Assembly: GCA_965229885.1 (NCBI GenBank)
Contig: CBDDJX010000002.1
Location: 124,001 to 188,000 of the forward strand
DNA length: 64,000 bases
Origin: DATLLJ01 sp965229885
GTDB taxonomy: Bacteria; Acidobacteriota; Vicinamibacteria; Vicinamibacterales; CAVVIG01
Direction: 5' to 3'
This document shows positions 19,677 through 29,789 of the stretch, piece after piece. How positions within the stretch are numbered: the stretch's first letter is position 1; each line of letters starts with the position of its first letter. A program made the position numbers and the translations under genes. The notes beneath the pieces are model-generated. The model was not told the origin of the DNA. It ran no database searches and was given only the letters and a program-made list of their open reading frames with translations.

Positions 19677-19705
19677 TTGCACCAAAGGGGCAGCGGTGCT
19701 ATATT
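19677..19705 (+). promoter_or_regulatory. Main promoter of the rpsL-rpsG-fusA superoperon
   Basis: TTGCAC (19677-19682), exactly 17 nt, then TATATT (19700-19705). It is the best sigma70-type match in this part of the window and lies ~170 nt before rpsL, giving a long 5' leader. Confidence 0.7.
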
Positions 19706-19791
19706 CCTCAGGTTGTATTGAAGCTAGGACACCCTATCTAGCGTCAAAGGATCCTTCCGTCTCGACAACTCGAACCTGGGGTAATCGGGTT

Positions 19792-19859
19792 TTCAGGCGC
19801 CAAGCCACGTGGCTTCTAGGCCTGAAGCGAATCGTCAGCAGGCCGGGCCTTATGAGGCC
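19792..19859 (+). promoter_or_regulatory. Structured leader of the rpsL mRNA: two hairpins
   Basis: The first hairpin pairs TTCAGGC (19792-19798) with GCCTGAA (19820-19826) around a perfect 14-nt palindrome AAGCCACGTGGCTT (19802-19815). The second is GGCCT-tatg-AGGCC (19846-19859). Neither is followed by a T run, so these are not plain terminators. A role in autoregulation by S7 or S12, or in mRNA stability, is inference. Confidence 0.45.
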
Positions 19860-19877
19860 GGGCGAGTTTATTCACTT

Positions 19878-20255
19878 ATGCCGACTATCAGACAGCTCGT
19901 GCGCGCGGGGAGGAAGCCGATCGTCAGCAAGACGAAGAGTCCCGCGCTGCAGGACAGCCCGCAGAAGCGCGGCGTGTGCGTGCGGGTCTTCACCCAGACG
20001 CCGAAGAAGCCGAACTCGGCGCTCCGCAAGGTGGCGCGCGTGCGTCTGACGAACGGCATCGAGGTGACGACGTACATCCCGGGCGTCGGCCACAACCTGC
20101 AGGAGCACTCGCTTGTGCTCATTCGCGGCGGCCGCGTCAAGGACCTGCCGGGCGTGCGGTATCACGTCGTGCGCGGGACGCTCGATGCCGTCGGCGTCGC
20201 GGGCCGCAGACAGGGACGATCGAAATACGGGGCGAAGAGACCGAAGAAGGTTTAG
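19878..20255 (+). CDS. rpsL: 30S ribosomal protein S12
   Basis: 125 residues beginning MPTIRQLVRAGRKP. It has the decoding-centre loop TPKKPNSALRKVARVRLTNG and the C-terminal GRRQGRSKYGAKRPKK. The lysine of TPKKPNS is the residue commonly changed in streptomycin resistance; the usual lysine is present here. It is the first gene after the superoperon promoter. Confidence 0.98.
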   Translation: MPTIRQLVRAGRKPIVSKTKSPALQDSPQKRGVCVRVFTQTPKKPNSALRKVARVRLTNGIEVTTYIPGVGHNLQEHSLVLIRGGRVKDLPGVRYHVVRGTLDAVGVAGRRQGRSKYGAKRPKKV

Positions 20256-20268
20256 AGGGTTTCCAGAG

Positions 20269-20742
20269 ATGCCGAGACGACGAGAAATTCCGAAGCGCGA
20301 GGTGCCGGCGGATCCGCTCTATCAGAGCCCGCTCGTGACCAAGTTCATCAGCTGCGTGATGCACGACGGCAAGCGCAGCACGGCCGAGCGCATCCTCTAT
20401 AAGACCTTCGACATCATCAAAGAGAAGACCGGCGACGATCCGCTGAAAGTCTTCAAGAAGGCCATCGACAACGTGAAGCCGAGCCTCGAGGTGAAGTCGC
20501 GCCGCGTCGGCGGCAGCAATTACCAGGTGCCGATCGAAGTGAACGTGAACCGGCGGCTCTCGCTGAGCATCCGGTGGATTGTCGGCTACGCGCGCTCGCG
20601 CGGCGACGGCAAGACAATGCAGGAGAAGCTGGCGAGCGAATTCCTTGACGCGTCGAACCTGCGTGGCGGCGCCGTCAAGAAACGTGAAGACACGCACCGG
20701 ATGGCAGAGGCGAATAAGGCATTCGCGCACTATCGATGGTAG
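20269..20742 (+). CDS. rpsG: 30S ribosomal protein S7
   Basis: 157 residues with S7 motifs PKREVPADPLYQS at the N-terminus, KSRRVGGSNYQVPIEV in the middle and KREDTHRMAEANKAFAHYRW at the end. It binds the 3' major domain of 16S rRNA. It starts 13 nt after rpsL. A heptamer hairpin separates it from fusA. Confidence 0.98.
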   Translation: MPRRREIPKREVPADPLYQSPLVTKFISCVMHDGKRSTAERILYKTFDIIKEKTGDDPLKVFKKAIDNVKPSLEVKSRRVGGSNYQVPIEVNVNRRLSLSIRWIVGYARSRGDGKTMQEKLASEFLDASNLRGGAVKKREDTHRMAEANKAFAHYRW

Positions 20743-20750
20743 CAATGCAA

Positions 20751-20810
20751 GGCTCCGGACTCCGGGCTGTTGGCTGTGGCCAGAGCCTGAAGCCCAGAGC
20801 CTAAAGCCAG
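20751..20810 (+). repeat. Inverted heptamer array A1 (rpsG-fusA spacer)
   Basis: GGCTCCG-like units followed by inverted AGAGCCT/AAGCCC units almost fill the 74-nt spacer and end only 6 nt before the fusA ATG. No Shine-Dalgarno is visible between the array and fusA. Confidence 0.65.
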
Positions 20811-20816
20811 AAATCA

Positions 20817-22922
<2,106 letters not shown>

Positions 22923-22923
22923 C

Positions 22924-22981
22924 GGGCTCCAGGCGTTCGGCTCTGGGCTCTAGGCAGAGCCAGAAACCCGAAGTCCAAGCC
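22924..22981 (+). repeat. Inverted heptamer array A2 (fusA-rpsJ spacer)
   Basis: GGCTCCA, GGCGTTC, GGCTCTG and GGCTCTA units followed by inverted AGAGCC, AACCCGA and AGTCCAAGCC units. It lies between two genes of the same operon. Confidence 0.65.
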
Positions 22982-22991
22982 GACAGGATTC

Positions 22992-23330
22992 ATGATGGCA
23001 ACAGCATTCAGTGAGAAGATCCGCATCCGCCTAAAGGCGTATGACTACCGCGTCCTCGATCAGTCGACGACCGAAATTGTCGACACGGCCAAACGCACGG
23101 GCGCGCGGCTGGCGGGGCCGATTCCGCTGCCGACGGCGAAGAACAAGTGGACGGTGCTGCGCTCGCCGCACGTCGACAAGAAATCGCGCGAGCAGTTCGA
23201 GATCCGCACGCACAAGCGGCTCATCGATATCTTCGAGCCGACGCCGCAGACCGTGGACGCGCTCATGAAGCTCGATCTGCCCGCCGGCGTCGACGTGGAG
23301 ATCAAAGCGTTCGGGAAAGAACATAAATAG
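22992..23330 (+). CDS. rpsJ: 30S ribosomal protein S10
   Basis: 112 residues with KIRIRLKAYDYRVLDQS, GPIPLPT and RTHKRLIDI, all diagnostic of S10 (NusE). The second role in transcription antitermination is family knowledge. Two ATGs (22992 and 22995) are adjacent; the first is used. It begins the S10 cluster. Confidence 0.97.
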   Translation: MMATAFSEKIRIRLKAYDYRVLDQSTTEIVDTAKRTGARLAGPIPLPTAKNKWTVLRSPHVDKKSREQFEIRTHKRLIDIFEPTPQTVDALMKLDLPAGVDVEIKAFGKEHK

Positions 23331-23339
23331 GGTCTCTTT

Positions 23340-24038
23340 ATGGTTACAGGAATCATCGGCAGAAAAGTCGGCATGACGCAGCTGTTCGATGCTGACGGCA
23401 CGGTCCACCCGGCCACCATCATCAAGGCGGGTCCCTGCGTGGTCGTCCAGGCGAAGACCGCGCAGGTCGACGGCTATGCCGCGGTGCAGCTCGGCCTGGT
23501 TGAAGAGACAGCGCCGAAGGCAAACAGGCCGGCGACCGGTCACTTCAAGAAGGCCAACGTGCCGGCGACGCGCGTCCGGCGCGAGGTGAAGGTGGTCAGC
23601 GGAGGCCCTGGAAATGATGTCGACGATGTCGTCAAAGCGGGTGATCAGGTCCTCGTCTCGATCTTCGCCGACGGCGAGCGCGTCGATATCGTCGGCACCG
23701 GCCGCGGCAAAGGTTTTCAGGGCGTCGTCAGGCGACACCACTTCGCCGGCGGCGCGGCGACGCACGGGTCGATGTTCCACCGCGCGCCAGGATCGATCGG
23801 CGCCTCGTCGTTCCCGTCGCGCGTCGTCAAGGGCATGCGGGCGGCAGGCCGGATGGGCGGCGGCCGCGTGACGATCCACAACCTCAAGATCCTGCGCGTC
23901 GATCCGGAGAACCACCTGTTGGTCGTCGAAGGGGGCATCCCGGGCGCGCCGTCGAGCTACGTGATCGTGCGGAAGGCGGTCACCGCCAAGAAGATCAAGG
24001 TCGCGCAGGTCGAGAAGCCCAAGAGGGGCAAGAAGTAG
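23340..24038 (+). CDS. rplC: 50S ribosomal protein L3
   Basis: 232 residues: VTGIIGRKVGMTQLFD at the start, then the peptidyl-transferase-reaching loop GRGKGFQGVVRRHHFAGG and HRAPGSIGASSFPSRV. A lysine-rich tail (KRGKK) extends slightly beyond the usual length. It lies 9 nt after rpsJ. Confidence 0.97.
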   Translation: MVTGIIGRKVGMTQLFDADGTVHPATIIKAGPCVVVQAKTAQVDGYAAVQLGLVEETAPKANRPATGHFKKANVPATRVRREVKVVSGGPGNDVDDVVKAGDQVLVSIFADGERVDIVGTGRGKGFQGVVRRHHFAGGAATHGSMFHRAPGSIGASSFPSRVVKGMRAAGRMGGGRVTIHNLKILRVDPENHLLVVEGGIPGAPSSYVIVRKAVTAKKIKVAQVEKPKRGKK

Positions 24039-24042
24039 CTAC

Positions 24043-24663
24043 ATGCAGCTTGATATCGTCAACGGCGAAAACAAGAAAGTCGGCGCGGTCGACATTCGCG
24101 ACGACGTGTTCGGCGGGCGTGTGAATGCCGATCTCATCTGGGAATCGGTCGTCCACTCAAATGCGAAGAAACGCCGCGGCACGCATGCGACGAAGAACCG
24201 CGCGATCGTCAGCGGCAGCGGCAGGAAGCCGTGGCGGCAGAAGGGCACCGGCCGCGCGCGCGTCGGCTCGATTCGCAACCCGTTGTGGCGCCATGGCGGC
24301 ACGGTGTTCGGGCCGCAGCCGCGCAGCTACGACTTCGCGCTGCCGACGAAGGTCCGACGCGGGGCGCTGCGCGCCGCGCTGGCCGACAAACTCCAGGGCG
24401 GCGCGCTCGTTGTCGTCGACGAGCTGTCGGCCGTCGAAATCAAGACGAAGAGCGCCGTGGAGCTATTGAGGCGGCTGGGGGTCATCGGCAAGGCGGTGCT
24501 GGTGGACGTGGCGGTCGACGACAAATTGTCGCGATCGCTCCGCAACATTCCCGGTGTCTCGCTGGTGGCGAGCGCGCGCCTGACGGCGCGCGACGTCGCG
24601 GACGCCGGCCGGGTGGTCGTGACGAAGAGCGCGATCGAAAAGCTGCAAGAGGCGCTGGCATGA
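24043..24663 (+). CDS. rplD: 50S ribosomal protein L4
   Basis: 206 residues with the exit-tunnel loop RPKPWRQKGTGRARVGS-type segment (GRKPWRQKGTGRARVGSIR) and the HGGTVFGP motif. L4 represses the S10 operon in enterobacteria; whether that applies here is unknown. It starts 4 nt after rplC and its TGA overlaps the rplW ATG (ATGA). Confidence 0.97.
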   Translation: MQLDIVNGENKKVGAVDIRDDVFGGRVNADLIWESVVHSNAKKRRGTHATKNRAIVSGSGRKPWRQKGTGRARVGSIRNPLWRHGGTVFGPQPRSYDFALPTKVRRGALRAALADKLQGGALVVVDELSAVEIKTKSAVELLRRLGVIGKAVLVDVAVDDKLSRSLRNIPGVSLVASARLTARDVADAGRVVVTKSAIEKLQEALA

Positions 24664-24950
24664 AACTCACCGATGTCATTCGCCGGCCCCTCATCACCGA
24701 GAAGACGTCCATCCTCCGCGAGGACGGCCGGACGATCGTGTTTCAGGTGGCCGTCGATGCGAACAAGATCGAGATTAAGCGGGCCGTCGAGCAGCTCTTC
24801 GGAGCGAAGGTCGACGGTATTCGCACCGCCATTACCCACGGCAAGGTGAAGCGGCAGGGTCGCTACGCGGGCCGCCGGTCGGACTGGAAGAAGGCCTACG
24901 TCAGGCTGCGTGAGGGCGCGAAGATACCCGAATTCCTCGAGGGTGCGTAG
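24660..24950 (+). CDS. rplW: 50S ribosomal protein L23
   Basis: 96 residues: DVIRRPLITEKTSILRE, EIKRAVEQLFGAKV and the C-terminal GRRSDWKKAYVRLREG. L23 sits at the tunnel exit and docks SRP and trigger factor. The ATGA overlap with rplD supports translational coupling. Confidence 0.97.
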   Translation: MKLTDVIRRPLITEKTSILREDGRTIVFQVAVDANKIEIKRAVEQLFGAKVDGIRTAITHGKVKRQGRYAGRRSDWKKAYVRLREGAKIPEFLEGA

Positions 24951-24989
24951 AGCACCCGAGTTGTGATTAGAGCAGGCGCGTAAAGCATT

Positions 24990-25814
24990 ATGGCCATTCG
25001 CAAATACAACCCGACGTCGCCAGGCACGCGGTTCCGGACCGGCGCGGGGTTCGACGAGATCACCACGCAGGAGCCGCACAAGCCGCTCGTCGAGCCGCTC
25101 CGCAGCACGGGCGGCCGGAACAACCAGGGGCACCTCACGTCTTGGTGGCGCGGCGGCGGCCATAAGCGGATGTACAGGATCATCGACTTCAAGCGCGACA
25201 AGCGTGACATTCCGGCCACGGTGGCGACGGTCGAGTACGACCCGAACCGTTCGGCGCGGATTGCGCTCCTGACGTATGCCGACGGCGAGAAGCGCTACAT
25301 CCTGCAGCCAAACGGGTTGAAGGTGGGCGACGTCATCGTCGCCGGGCAGACGGTGGACATTCTTCCGGGCAACTCGCTGCCGCTCAAGAACATCCCGCTC
25401 GGCACGCTCCTCCACAACGTGGAGTTGAAGCCGGGCAAGGGCGGGCAGATTGCGCGGAGCGCCGGGTCGTCGGTCCAGCTGGTCGCCAAGGAAGGCGACT
25501 ACGCCTCGGTCAAGATGCCGTCGAGCGAGATCCGCAAGATCAGGATGGAGTGCTTCGCGACGATCGGCCAGGTCGGCAACATCGATCACGAGAACGTGTC
25601 GATCGGCAAGGCAGGTCGCAGCCGCTGGATGGGGCAGCGTCCCCACGTGCGCGGCGTCGCGATGAACCCTGTCGATCACCCGCTCGGTGGCGGCGAGGGC
25701 AAGACGTCGGGCGGACGCCATCCGGTGACGCCGTGGGGCCTGCCGACCAAGGGCTACAAGACGCGCAACAGCAAGTTGACCGACCAGTTCATCGTCAAGC
25801 GGAGACAGAAATAG
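24990..25814 (+). CDS. rplB: 50S ribosomal protein L2
   Basis: 274 residues with GGRNNQGHLTSWWRGGGHK, PLGTLLHNVELKPGKGGQ and the highly conserved GVAMNPVDHPLGGGEGKTSGG, whose histidine is important for peptide-bond formation. The TAG stop directly abuts the rpsS ATG. Confidence 0.98.
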   Translation: MAIRKYNPTSPGTRFRTGAGFDEITTQEPHKPLVEPLRSTGGRNNQGHLTSWWRGGGHKRMYRIIDFKRDKRDIPATVATVEYDPNRSARIALLTYADGEKRYILQPNGLKVGDVIVAGQTVDILPGNSLPLKNIPLGTLLHNVELKPGKGGQIARSAGSSVQLVAKEGDYASVKMPSSEIRKIRMECFATIGQVGNIDHENVSIGKAGRSRWMGQRPHVRGVAMNPVDHPLGGGEGKTSGGRHPVTPWGLPTKGYKTRNSKLTDQFIVKRRQK

Positions 25815-26156
25815 ATGGGCCGCTCACTGAAGAAAGGTCCCTTCGTCGATACGCACCTGCTCGAGAAGATCGAGGTGATGAATCGCGGGGCCAAAAAAAG
25901 GGTTATCAAGACGTGGTCGCGGCGATCGACCGTCATCCCCGAGATGGTCGGCCTTACGCTCGCCGTGCACAACGGGAAGAAGTTCATCCCCGTGTATGTC
26001 ACGGAGAACATGGTCGGCCACAAGCTCGGCGAGTTCGCGCCGACGCGCCTCTTCAAGGGCCACACGACCCGCGTCGCCGAGAAAGCGGCGTCCGTCGGCG
26101 GCTCGTCCGGTGCGGCGGCGTCCGCCGGAGCCGCGAAGCCGGGCGGAGCAGGGTAA
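25815..26156 (+). CDS. rpsS: 30S ribosomal protein S19 with Ala/Gly-rich tail
   Basis: 113 residues. The S19 core (MGRSLKKGPFVDTHLL, then HKLGEFAPTRLFKGHT) ends near residue 88. A tail of ~22 residues rich in Ala, Gly and Ser (SVGGSSGAAASAGAAKPGG) follows, which is longer than usual. It abuts rplB with no spacer. Confidence 0.97.
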   Translation: MGRSLKKGPFVDTHLLEKIEVMNRGAKKRVIKTWSRRSTVIPEMVGLTLAVHNGKKFIPVYVTENMVGHKLGEFAPTRLFKGHTTRVAEKAASVGGSSGAAASAGAAKPGGAG

Positions 26157-26162
26157 GGAATC

Positions 26163-26651
26163 ATGATCGAGGCGCACGCCACGTCAAAATACGTGCGGAC
26201 GTCCGCGCAGAAGGCCGGGCTCGTGCTCGCGCTCATTCGCGGCAAGGACGTCAACGGCGCGCTGGCGACGCTCAAGTTCACGCGCAAGGCGATTGCCGAC
26301 GACATCAGCAAGGTGCTGCGTTCGGCGATCGCCAACGCGCAGAACAAAGACGGCTTCAGCGGCGACGTCGACAAGCTGTATGTGTCGGCGTGCTACGCCA
26401 ATCAGGGTCCTTCGCAGAAGCGTGTGCGGCCGGCGCCCATGGGCCGCGCGTTTCGCGTGCTGAAGCGCACGGCGCATCTCACGGTGCGCGTGTCGGAGCG
26501 GCCCGAAAAGGTCGTGGCGATTGCGGCTGGAAGTGAGACCACCGCGGTGCCCGGTGCGGCGACCAAGCGCGCGCGGCGCACTCCAGCAGCTAGAAAGCCG
26601 GCGGCCGCCAAGCGGGCCCCCGCCCGGGAATCAAAGAAAGCGAAGAGGTAA
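26163..26651 (+). CDS. rplV: 50S ribosomal protein L22 with basic C-terminal extension
   Basis: 162 residues. The core (EAHATSKYVRTSAQKAGLVL through ERPEKVVAI) is ~112 residues, with the tunnel hairpin around PAPMGRAFRVLKRTAHLTV. About 45 extra residues rich in Lys, Arg and Ala follow (KRARRTPAARKPAAAKRAP). Such basic tails on L22 occur in several phyla and probably contact rRNA on the surface. Confidence 0.96.
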   Translation: MIEAHATSKYVRTSAQKAGLVLALIRGKDVNGALATLKFTRKAIADDISKVLRSAIANAQNKDGFSGDVDKLYVSACYANQGPSQKRVRPAPMGRAFRVLKRTAHLTVRVSERPEKVVAIAAGSETTAVPGAATKRARRTPAARKPAAAKRAPARESKKAKR

Positions 26652-26653
26652 CC

Positions 26654-27346
26654 GTGGGCCAGAAGGTTCATCCGTTCGGATTCCGCCTCGGGTTCAACAA
26701 GACGTGGCGGTCTCGGTGGTACTCGGACCGCGACTACGCAAGGCTGCTGCACGAGGACCTCGAGCTGCGGGCGAACCTCAAGAAGCGGTTTGCCCACGCC
26801 GGAGTCTCGAAAATCGAGACCGAGCGGGCGGCGAACAAGCTCAAGATCGACATCTACACGTCGCGGCCCGGCATCATCATCGGGCGCAAAGGGGCGGAAG
26901 TCGACAAACTGAAGCAGGAAATCCAGAAGCGGACGAGCCGCGAGGTCTTCATCAACATCCAGGAGATCCAGAAGCCCGAGCTCGATTCGCAGCTCATCGC
27001 CGAGTCGGTGGCGATGCAGCTCGAGAAGCGCGTGGCGTTCCGGCGCGCGATGCGGAAGGCGGTCGAGTCGGCCCTCCGCTTCGGCGCGCGCGGCATCAAG
27101 GTGCGCGTCTCCGGTCGGCTGAACGGCGCCGAGATCGCGCGGTCCGAATGGTACTTGCACGGGCAGCTGCCGCTGCAGACGCTGCGCGCCGACATCGACT
27201 ACGGGTTTGCCGAGGCGCGCACGACCTACGGCCAGATCGGCATCAAGGTGTGGCTGTACAAGGGTGAACGGCTGGTCCCGCAGCGCGGGCGGGAAGAGGA
27301 ATATCGGGAACGGGCACCGCGCAAACCGCAAGGCGCGCGGGCGTAG
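26654..27346 (+). CDS. rpsC: 30S ribosomal protein S3
   Basis: 230 residues with GTG start 2 nt after rplV. It begins GQKVHPFGFRLGFNKTW, the KH domain has RPGIIIGRKGAEVDKL, and the C-terminal domain has GIKVRVSGRLNGAEIARSEW. S3 lines the mRNA entry channel. Confidence 0.98.
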   Translation: MGQKVHPFGFRLGFNKTWRSRWYSDRDYARLLHEDLELRANLKKRFAHAGVSKIETERAANKLKIDIYTSRPGIIIGRKGAEVDKLKQEIQKRTSREVFINIQEIQKPELDSQLIAESVAMQLEKRVAFRRAMRKAVESALRFGARGIKVRVSGRLNGAEIARSEWYLHGQLPLQTLRADIDYGFAEARTTYGQIGIKVWLYKGERLVPQRGREEEYRERAPRKPQGARA

Positions 27347-27378
27347 CGCCCCGGCGCCAGTGAAGAGAAGACACCGTT

Positions 27379-27804
27379 ATGTTAATGCCCAAGAAGGTCA
27401 AGTACCGTAAGCAACAGCGCGGGCGTATGCGTGGCAAGGCCTGGCGCGGCTCAGATGTATCGTTCGGCGACTTCGGCCTGAAGGCGCTTGAGCCCTGCTG
27501 GCTGACCGATCGACAGATCGAGGCGGCGCGCGTCGCGATGACCCGCTTCATCGCGCGCGGCGGCAAGATCTGGGTGCGCGTCTTCCCGGACAAGCCGATC
27601 ACGAAGAAGCCGCAGGAAACGCGCATGGGTAAGGGCAAGGGCGCGCCCGAGCAGTGGGTCTGCGTCGTGCGGCCCGGCAAGGTACTGTTCGAGATGGAAG
27701 GCGTGTCCGAGAAGGACGCGCGAGAGGCGATGCGGCTCGCGGCGTCCAAGATTCCGATCCGGACCAAGTTCGCGACCCGCTTCGCGCAGGAGAAGATGCT
27801 ATGA
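27379..27804 (+). CDS. rplP: 50S ribosomal protein L16
   Basis: 141 residues: LMPKKVKYRKQQRGRMRGK at the start and GKGKGAPEQWVCVVRPGKVLFE in the tRNA-contact region. Its TGA overlaps the rpmC ATG. Confidence 0.97.
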   Translation: MLMPKKVKYRKQQRGRMRGKAWRGSDVSFGDFGLKALEPCWLTDRQIEAARVAMTRFIARGGKIWVRVFPDKPITKKPQETRMGKGKGAPEQWVCVVRPGKVLFEMEGVSEKDAREAMRLAASKIPIRTKFATRFAQEKML

Positions 27805-27992
27805 AGGCTGCGGAACTTCGCGACCTCGCCGCCGACGAGCTCGGCGCGAAGGAGCGCGATCTGGCCGATCGGCTGTTCCGGATGCGCATCGAGCAGTCGA
27901 TGGGGCAGCTCGAAGCGCCCGACAAGCTGCGCACGGTCCGGCGCGATCTCGCGCGCGTCAAGACATTCATGCGGCAGAAAAGAGCGGAATAG
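27801..27992 (+). CDS. rpmC: 50S ribosomal protein L29
   Basis: 63 residues, two-helix protein: KAAELRDLAADELGAKERDL, FRMRIEQSMGQLEAPDKLR and TVRRDLARVKTFMRQKR. The start overlaps the rplP stop (ATGA). Confidence 0.96.
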   Translation: MKAAELRDLAADELGAKERDLADRLFRMRIEQSMGQLEAPDKLRTVRRDLARVKTFMRQKRAE

Positions 27993-27996
27993 GCAT

Positions 27997-28251
27997 ATGG
28001 CGCAGAAGGCAGAAAAGGTCGGCGTCGTCGTCAGCAACAAGATGCAGAAGAGCATCGTCGTGGCTGTCGAGTGGCAGGTGCGCCACGAGCTGTACGGCAA
28101 GACCATGCGGCGCACGTCGAAGTTCATGGTGCACGACGAGCAAAGCACGGCCGGCATCGGCGACACCGTTGCCATCGTCGAAACCCGCCCGATGAGCCGT
28201 CGAAAGCGCTGGGCGCTCGCCCGCGTCGTCCGCAAGGCCGCGGAGGTATAA
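27997..28251 (+). CDS. rpsQ: 30S ribosomal protein S17
   Basis: 84 residues with KVGVVVSNKMQKSIVVAVE, HDEQSTAGIGDTVAIVETRP and the end MSRRKRWALARVV, as in S17. It lies 4 nt after rpmC. Confidence 0.97.
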   Translation: MAQKAEKVGVVVSNKMQKSIVVAVEWQVRHELYGKTMRRTSKFMVHDEQSTAGIGDTVAIVETRPMSRRKRWALARVVRKAAEV

Positions 28252-28254
28252 GCC

Positions 28255-28623
28255 ATGATTCAGATGCGATCGATTCTCGACGTCGCCGACAACTCCGGCG
28301 CGCGCAAGATCGCGGTCATCAACCCGTTTGGCGGATCGACCGGCCGCTACGCCAAGCTCGGCGACATCGTCACCGCCTCGGTGAAGGAAGCGACCCCCGA
28401 GTCGAACGTGAAGAAAGGGCAGGTCGTGAAAGCCGTCATCGTGCGGACGGTGAAAGAGCAGCGCCGGCGCGACGGCACGTACATCCGCTTCGATCGGAAC
28501 GCCGCGGTGCTGATTAGCGACCAGAACGAGCCGATCGGTACGCGCGTCTTTGGCCCGGTGGCGCGCGAGCTGCGCGAGCGCCGTTTCATGAAGATCGTCT
28601 CGCTCGCGCCGGAGGTTCTCTAA
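28255..28623 (+). CDS. rplN: 50S ribosomal protein L14
   Basis: 122 residues: MIQMRSILDVADNSGARKI, GDIVTASVKEATPES, VKAVIVRTVKEQRR, and GTRVFGPVARELRERRFMKI at the end. It contacts S12/16S rRNA in an inter-subunit bridge. It lies 3 nt after rpsQ. Confidence 0.98.
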   Translation: MIQMRSILDVADNSGARKIAVINPFGGSTGRYAKLGDIVTASVKEATPESNVKKGQVVKAVIVRTVKEQRRRDGTYIRFDRNAAVLISDQNEPIGTRVFGPVARELRERRFMKIVSLAPEVL

Positions 28624-28636
28624 CGTTGAGAGTGTT

Positions 28637-28978
28637 ATGTCAAGGTTAGCTACACCGATTCGAAAGAACGACAGCGTGCTCGTCATCACGGGCAAGGACC
28701 GCGGCAAGCGCGGCCGCGTGCTGAAGGTGCTCCCTGGAGACAACGGCAAGATCCGGCTCATCGTGGAAGGCGTGAACCTGATCAAGCGCCACACGAAGCC
28801 GAATCCTGGCAAGCAGGTCAAGGGCGGCATCGTGTCCCGCGAGGCGTCGCTACACACCTCGAATGTGCAGCTGGTGTGTCCCGAGTGCGGCATCCAGACG
28901 CGAGTTGGCCACAGACTGCTCGGCGATGGCCGCAAGGTCCGCATCTGCCGCAAGTGCGAGGGAGTCGTCGACAAATGA
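28637..28978 (+). CDS. rplX: 50S ribosomal protein L24 (zinc-ribbon-type tail)
   Basis: 113 residues. A KOW motif is visible (SVLVITGKDRGKRGRVLKVL) and the middle is VEGVNLIKRHTKPN. The C-terminus keeps four cysteines in two CxxC pairs (CPECG and CRKCEG), suggesting a bound zinc, a feature seen in some bacterial L24. The TGA overlaps the rplE ATG. Confidence 0.96.
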   Translation: MSRLATPIRKNDSVLVITGKDRGKRGRVLKVLPGDNGKIRLIVEGVNLIKRHTKPNPGKQVKGGIVSREASLHTSNVQLVCPECGIQTRVGHRLLGDGRKVRICRKCEGVVDK

Positions 28979-29517
28979 CCCGGCTGAAGGAAAAGTATCG
29001 AAAGGATGTTGTCCCCGCGCTCAAGAAGGAGTTCGGCTACCAGAACATCATGGCCGTTCCGAAGATCCACAAGGTCGTCGTGAACATGGGCCTCGGCGAG
29101 GCGACGTCGAACGCCAAGCTGATCGACACCGGCGCCGACGAGATCGCGCGCATCACCGGCCAGAAGCCGGTTACACGCCGCGCGAAGAAGTCGATCGCGC
29201 AGTTCAAGGTCCGCAAGGGCCAGCCGATCGCGGCAATGGTCACGCTGCGCGGCGAGCGCATGTGGGAGTTCCTCGACCGGCTGATGAACATCGCGCTGCC
29301 TCGCGTCCGCGACTTCAAGGGTGTGTCGCCCAAGGGCTTCGACGGCCGCGGGAACTATACGCTGGGCCTGCGCGACCAGTTGCTGTTCCCCGAGATCGAT
29401 TACATGAAGGTCGACAAGGCGCGCGGCATGAACGTCTCGGTCGTCACGACGGCGAAAACCGACGAAGAGGCGAGGAAACTGTTGCAATTTATGGGGATGC
29501 CCTTCCGAGCCTCGTAG
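28975..29517 (+). CDS. rplE: 50S ribosomal protein L5
   Basis: 180 residues: PKIHKVVVNMGLGEA, GQKPVTRRAKKSIAQFKVRKG and FPEIDYMKVDKARGMNVSVVTTAKT, full length for L5, which binds 5S rRNA. Its last ~48 nt are repeated in degenerate form directly downstream. Confidence 0.97.
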   Translation: MTRLKEKYRKDVVPALKKEFGYQNIMAVPKIHKVVVNMGLGEATSNAKLIDTGADEIARITGQKPVTRRAKKSIAQFKVRKGQPIAAMVTLRGERMWEFLDRLMNIALPRVRDFKGVSPKGFDGRGNYTLGLRDQLLFPEIDYMKVDKARGMNVSVVTTAKTDEEARKLLQFMGMPFRAS

Positions 29518-29529
29518 TCGATAAGGAAG

Positions 29530-29578
29530 GCAGAGGCGAGGAAGCCGATTGCAGTTTATTGAGATGCCGTTCAGGCAG
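29530..29578 (+). repeat. Degenerate tandem copy of the rplE 3' end
   Basis: This segment aligns with 29464-29511: GAGGCGAGGAA, then TTGCARTTTAT, then GATGCC are shared in order. Read in frame it contains a stop. It is a small duplication scar in the rplE-rpsN spacer. Confidence 0.6.
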
Positions 29579-29589
29579 AGCTGATACCT

Positions 29590-29775
29590 ATGGCTACTAC
29601 CGCAAAGATCGCCAAAGAGCACAAGAAGCCGAAGTTCAAGGTTCGGCTCCGCAACCGTTGTCACCTCTGCGGGCGTCCGCGCGCGTACATGCGGAAGTTC
29701 GGGCTGTGCCGCCTCTGTTTCCGCAAGGCGGCACTCGAAGGCGATGTGACGGGCGTCACGAAATCGAGCTGGTGA
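29590..29775 (+). CDS. rpsN: 30S ribosomal protein S14, zinc-binding type
   Basis: 61 residues with two CxxC pairs (RCHLCGRPR and GLCRLCFRK) that bind zinc, the short C+ form of S14. The sequence FGLCRLCFRKAA is diagnostic. Confidence 0.96.
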   Translation: MATTAKIAKEHKKPKFKVRLRNRCHLCGRPRAYMRKFGLCRLCFRKAALEGDVTGVTKSSW

Positions 29776-29789
29776 GGTTTGAGAGAGCT

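Noticed and set aside
20751..20810. Heptamer arrays as ordinary intrinsic terminators
   Set aside because: No T run follows most of them, and they lie between genes that must be expressed together. A weak attenuating effect is not excluded, especially for the array after pilA.
24327..25721. Long minus-strand open frame (464 codons) across rplD-rplW-rplB
   Set aside because: It is antisense to three certain ribosomal genes, has no recognisable domain and is rich in Arg, Ala and Val, as expected for the mirror frame of GC-rich genes.
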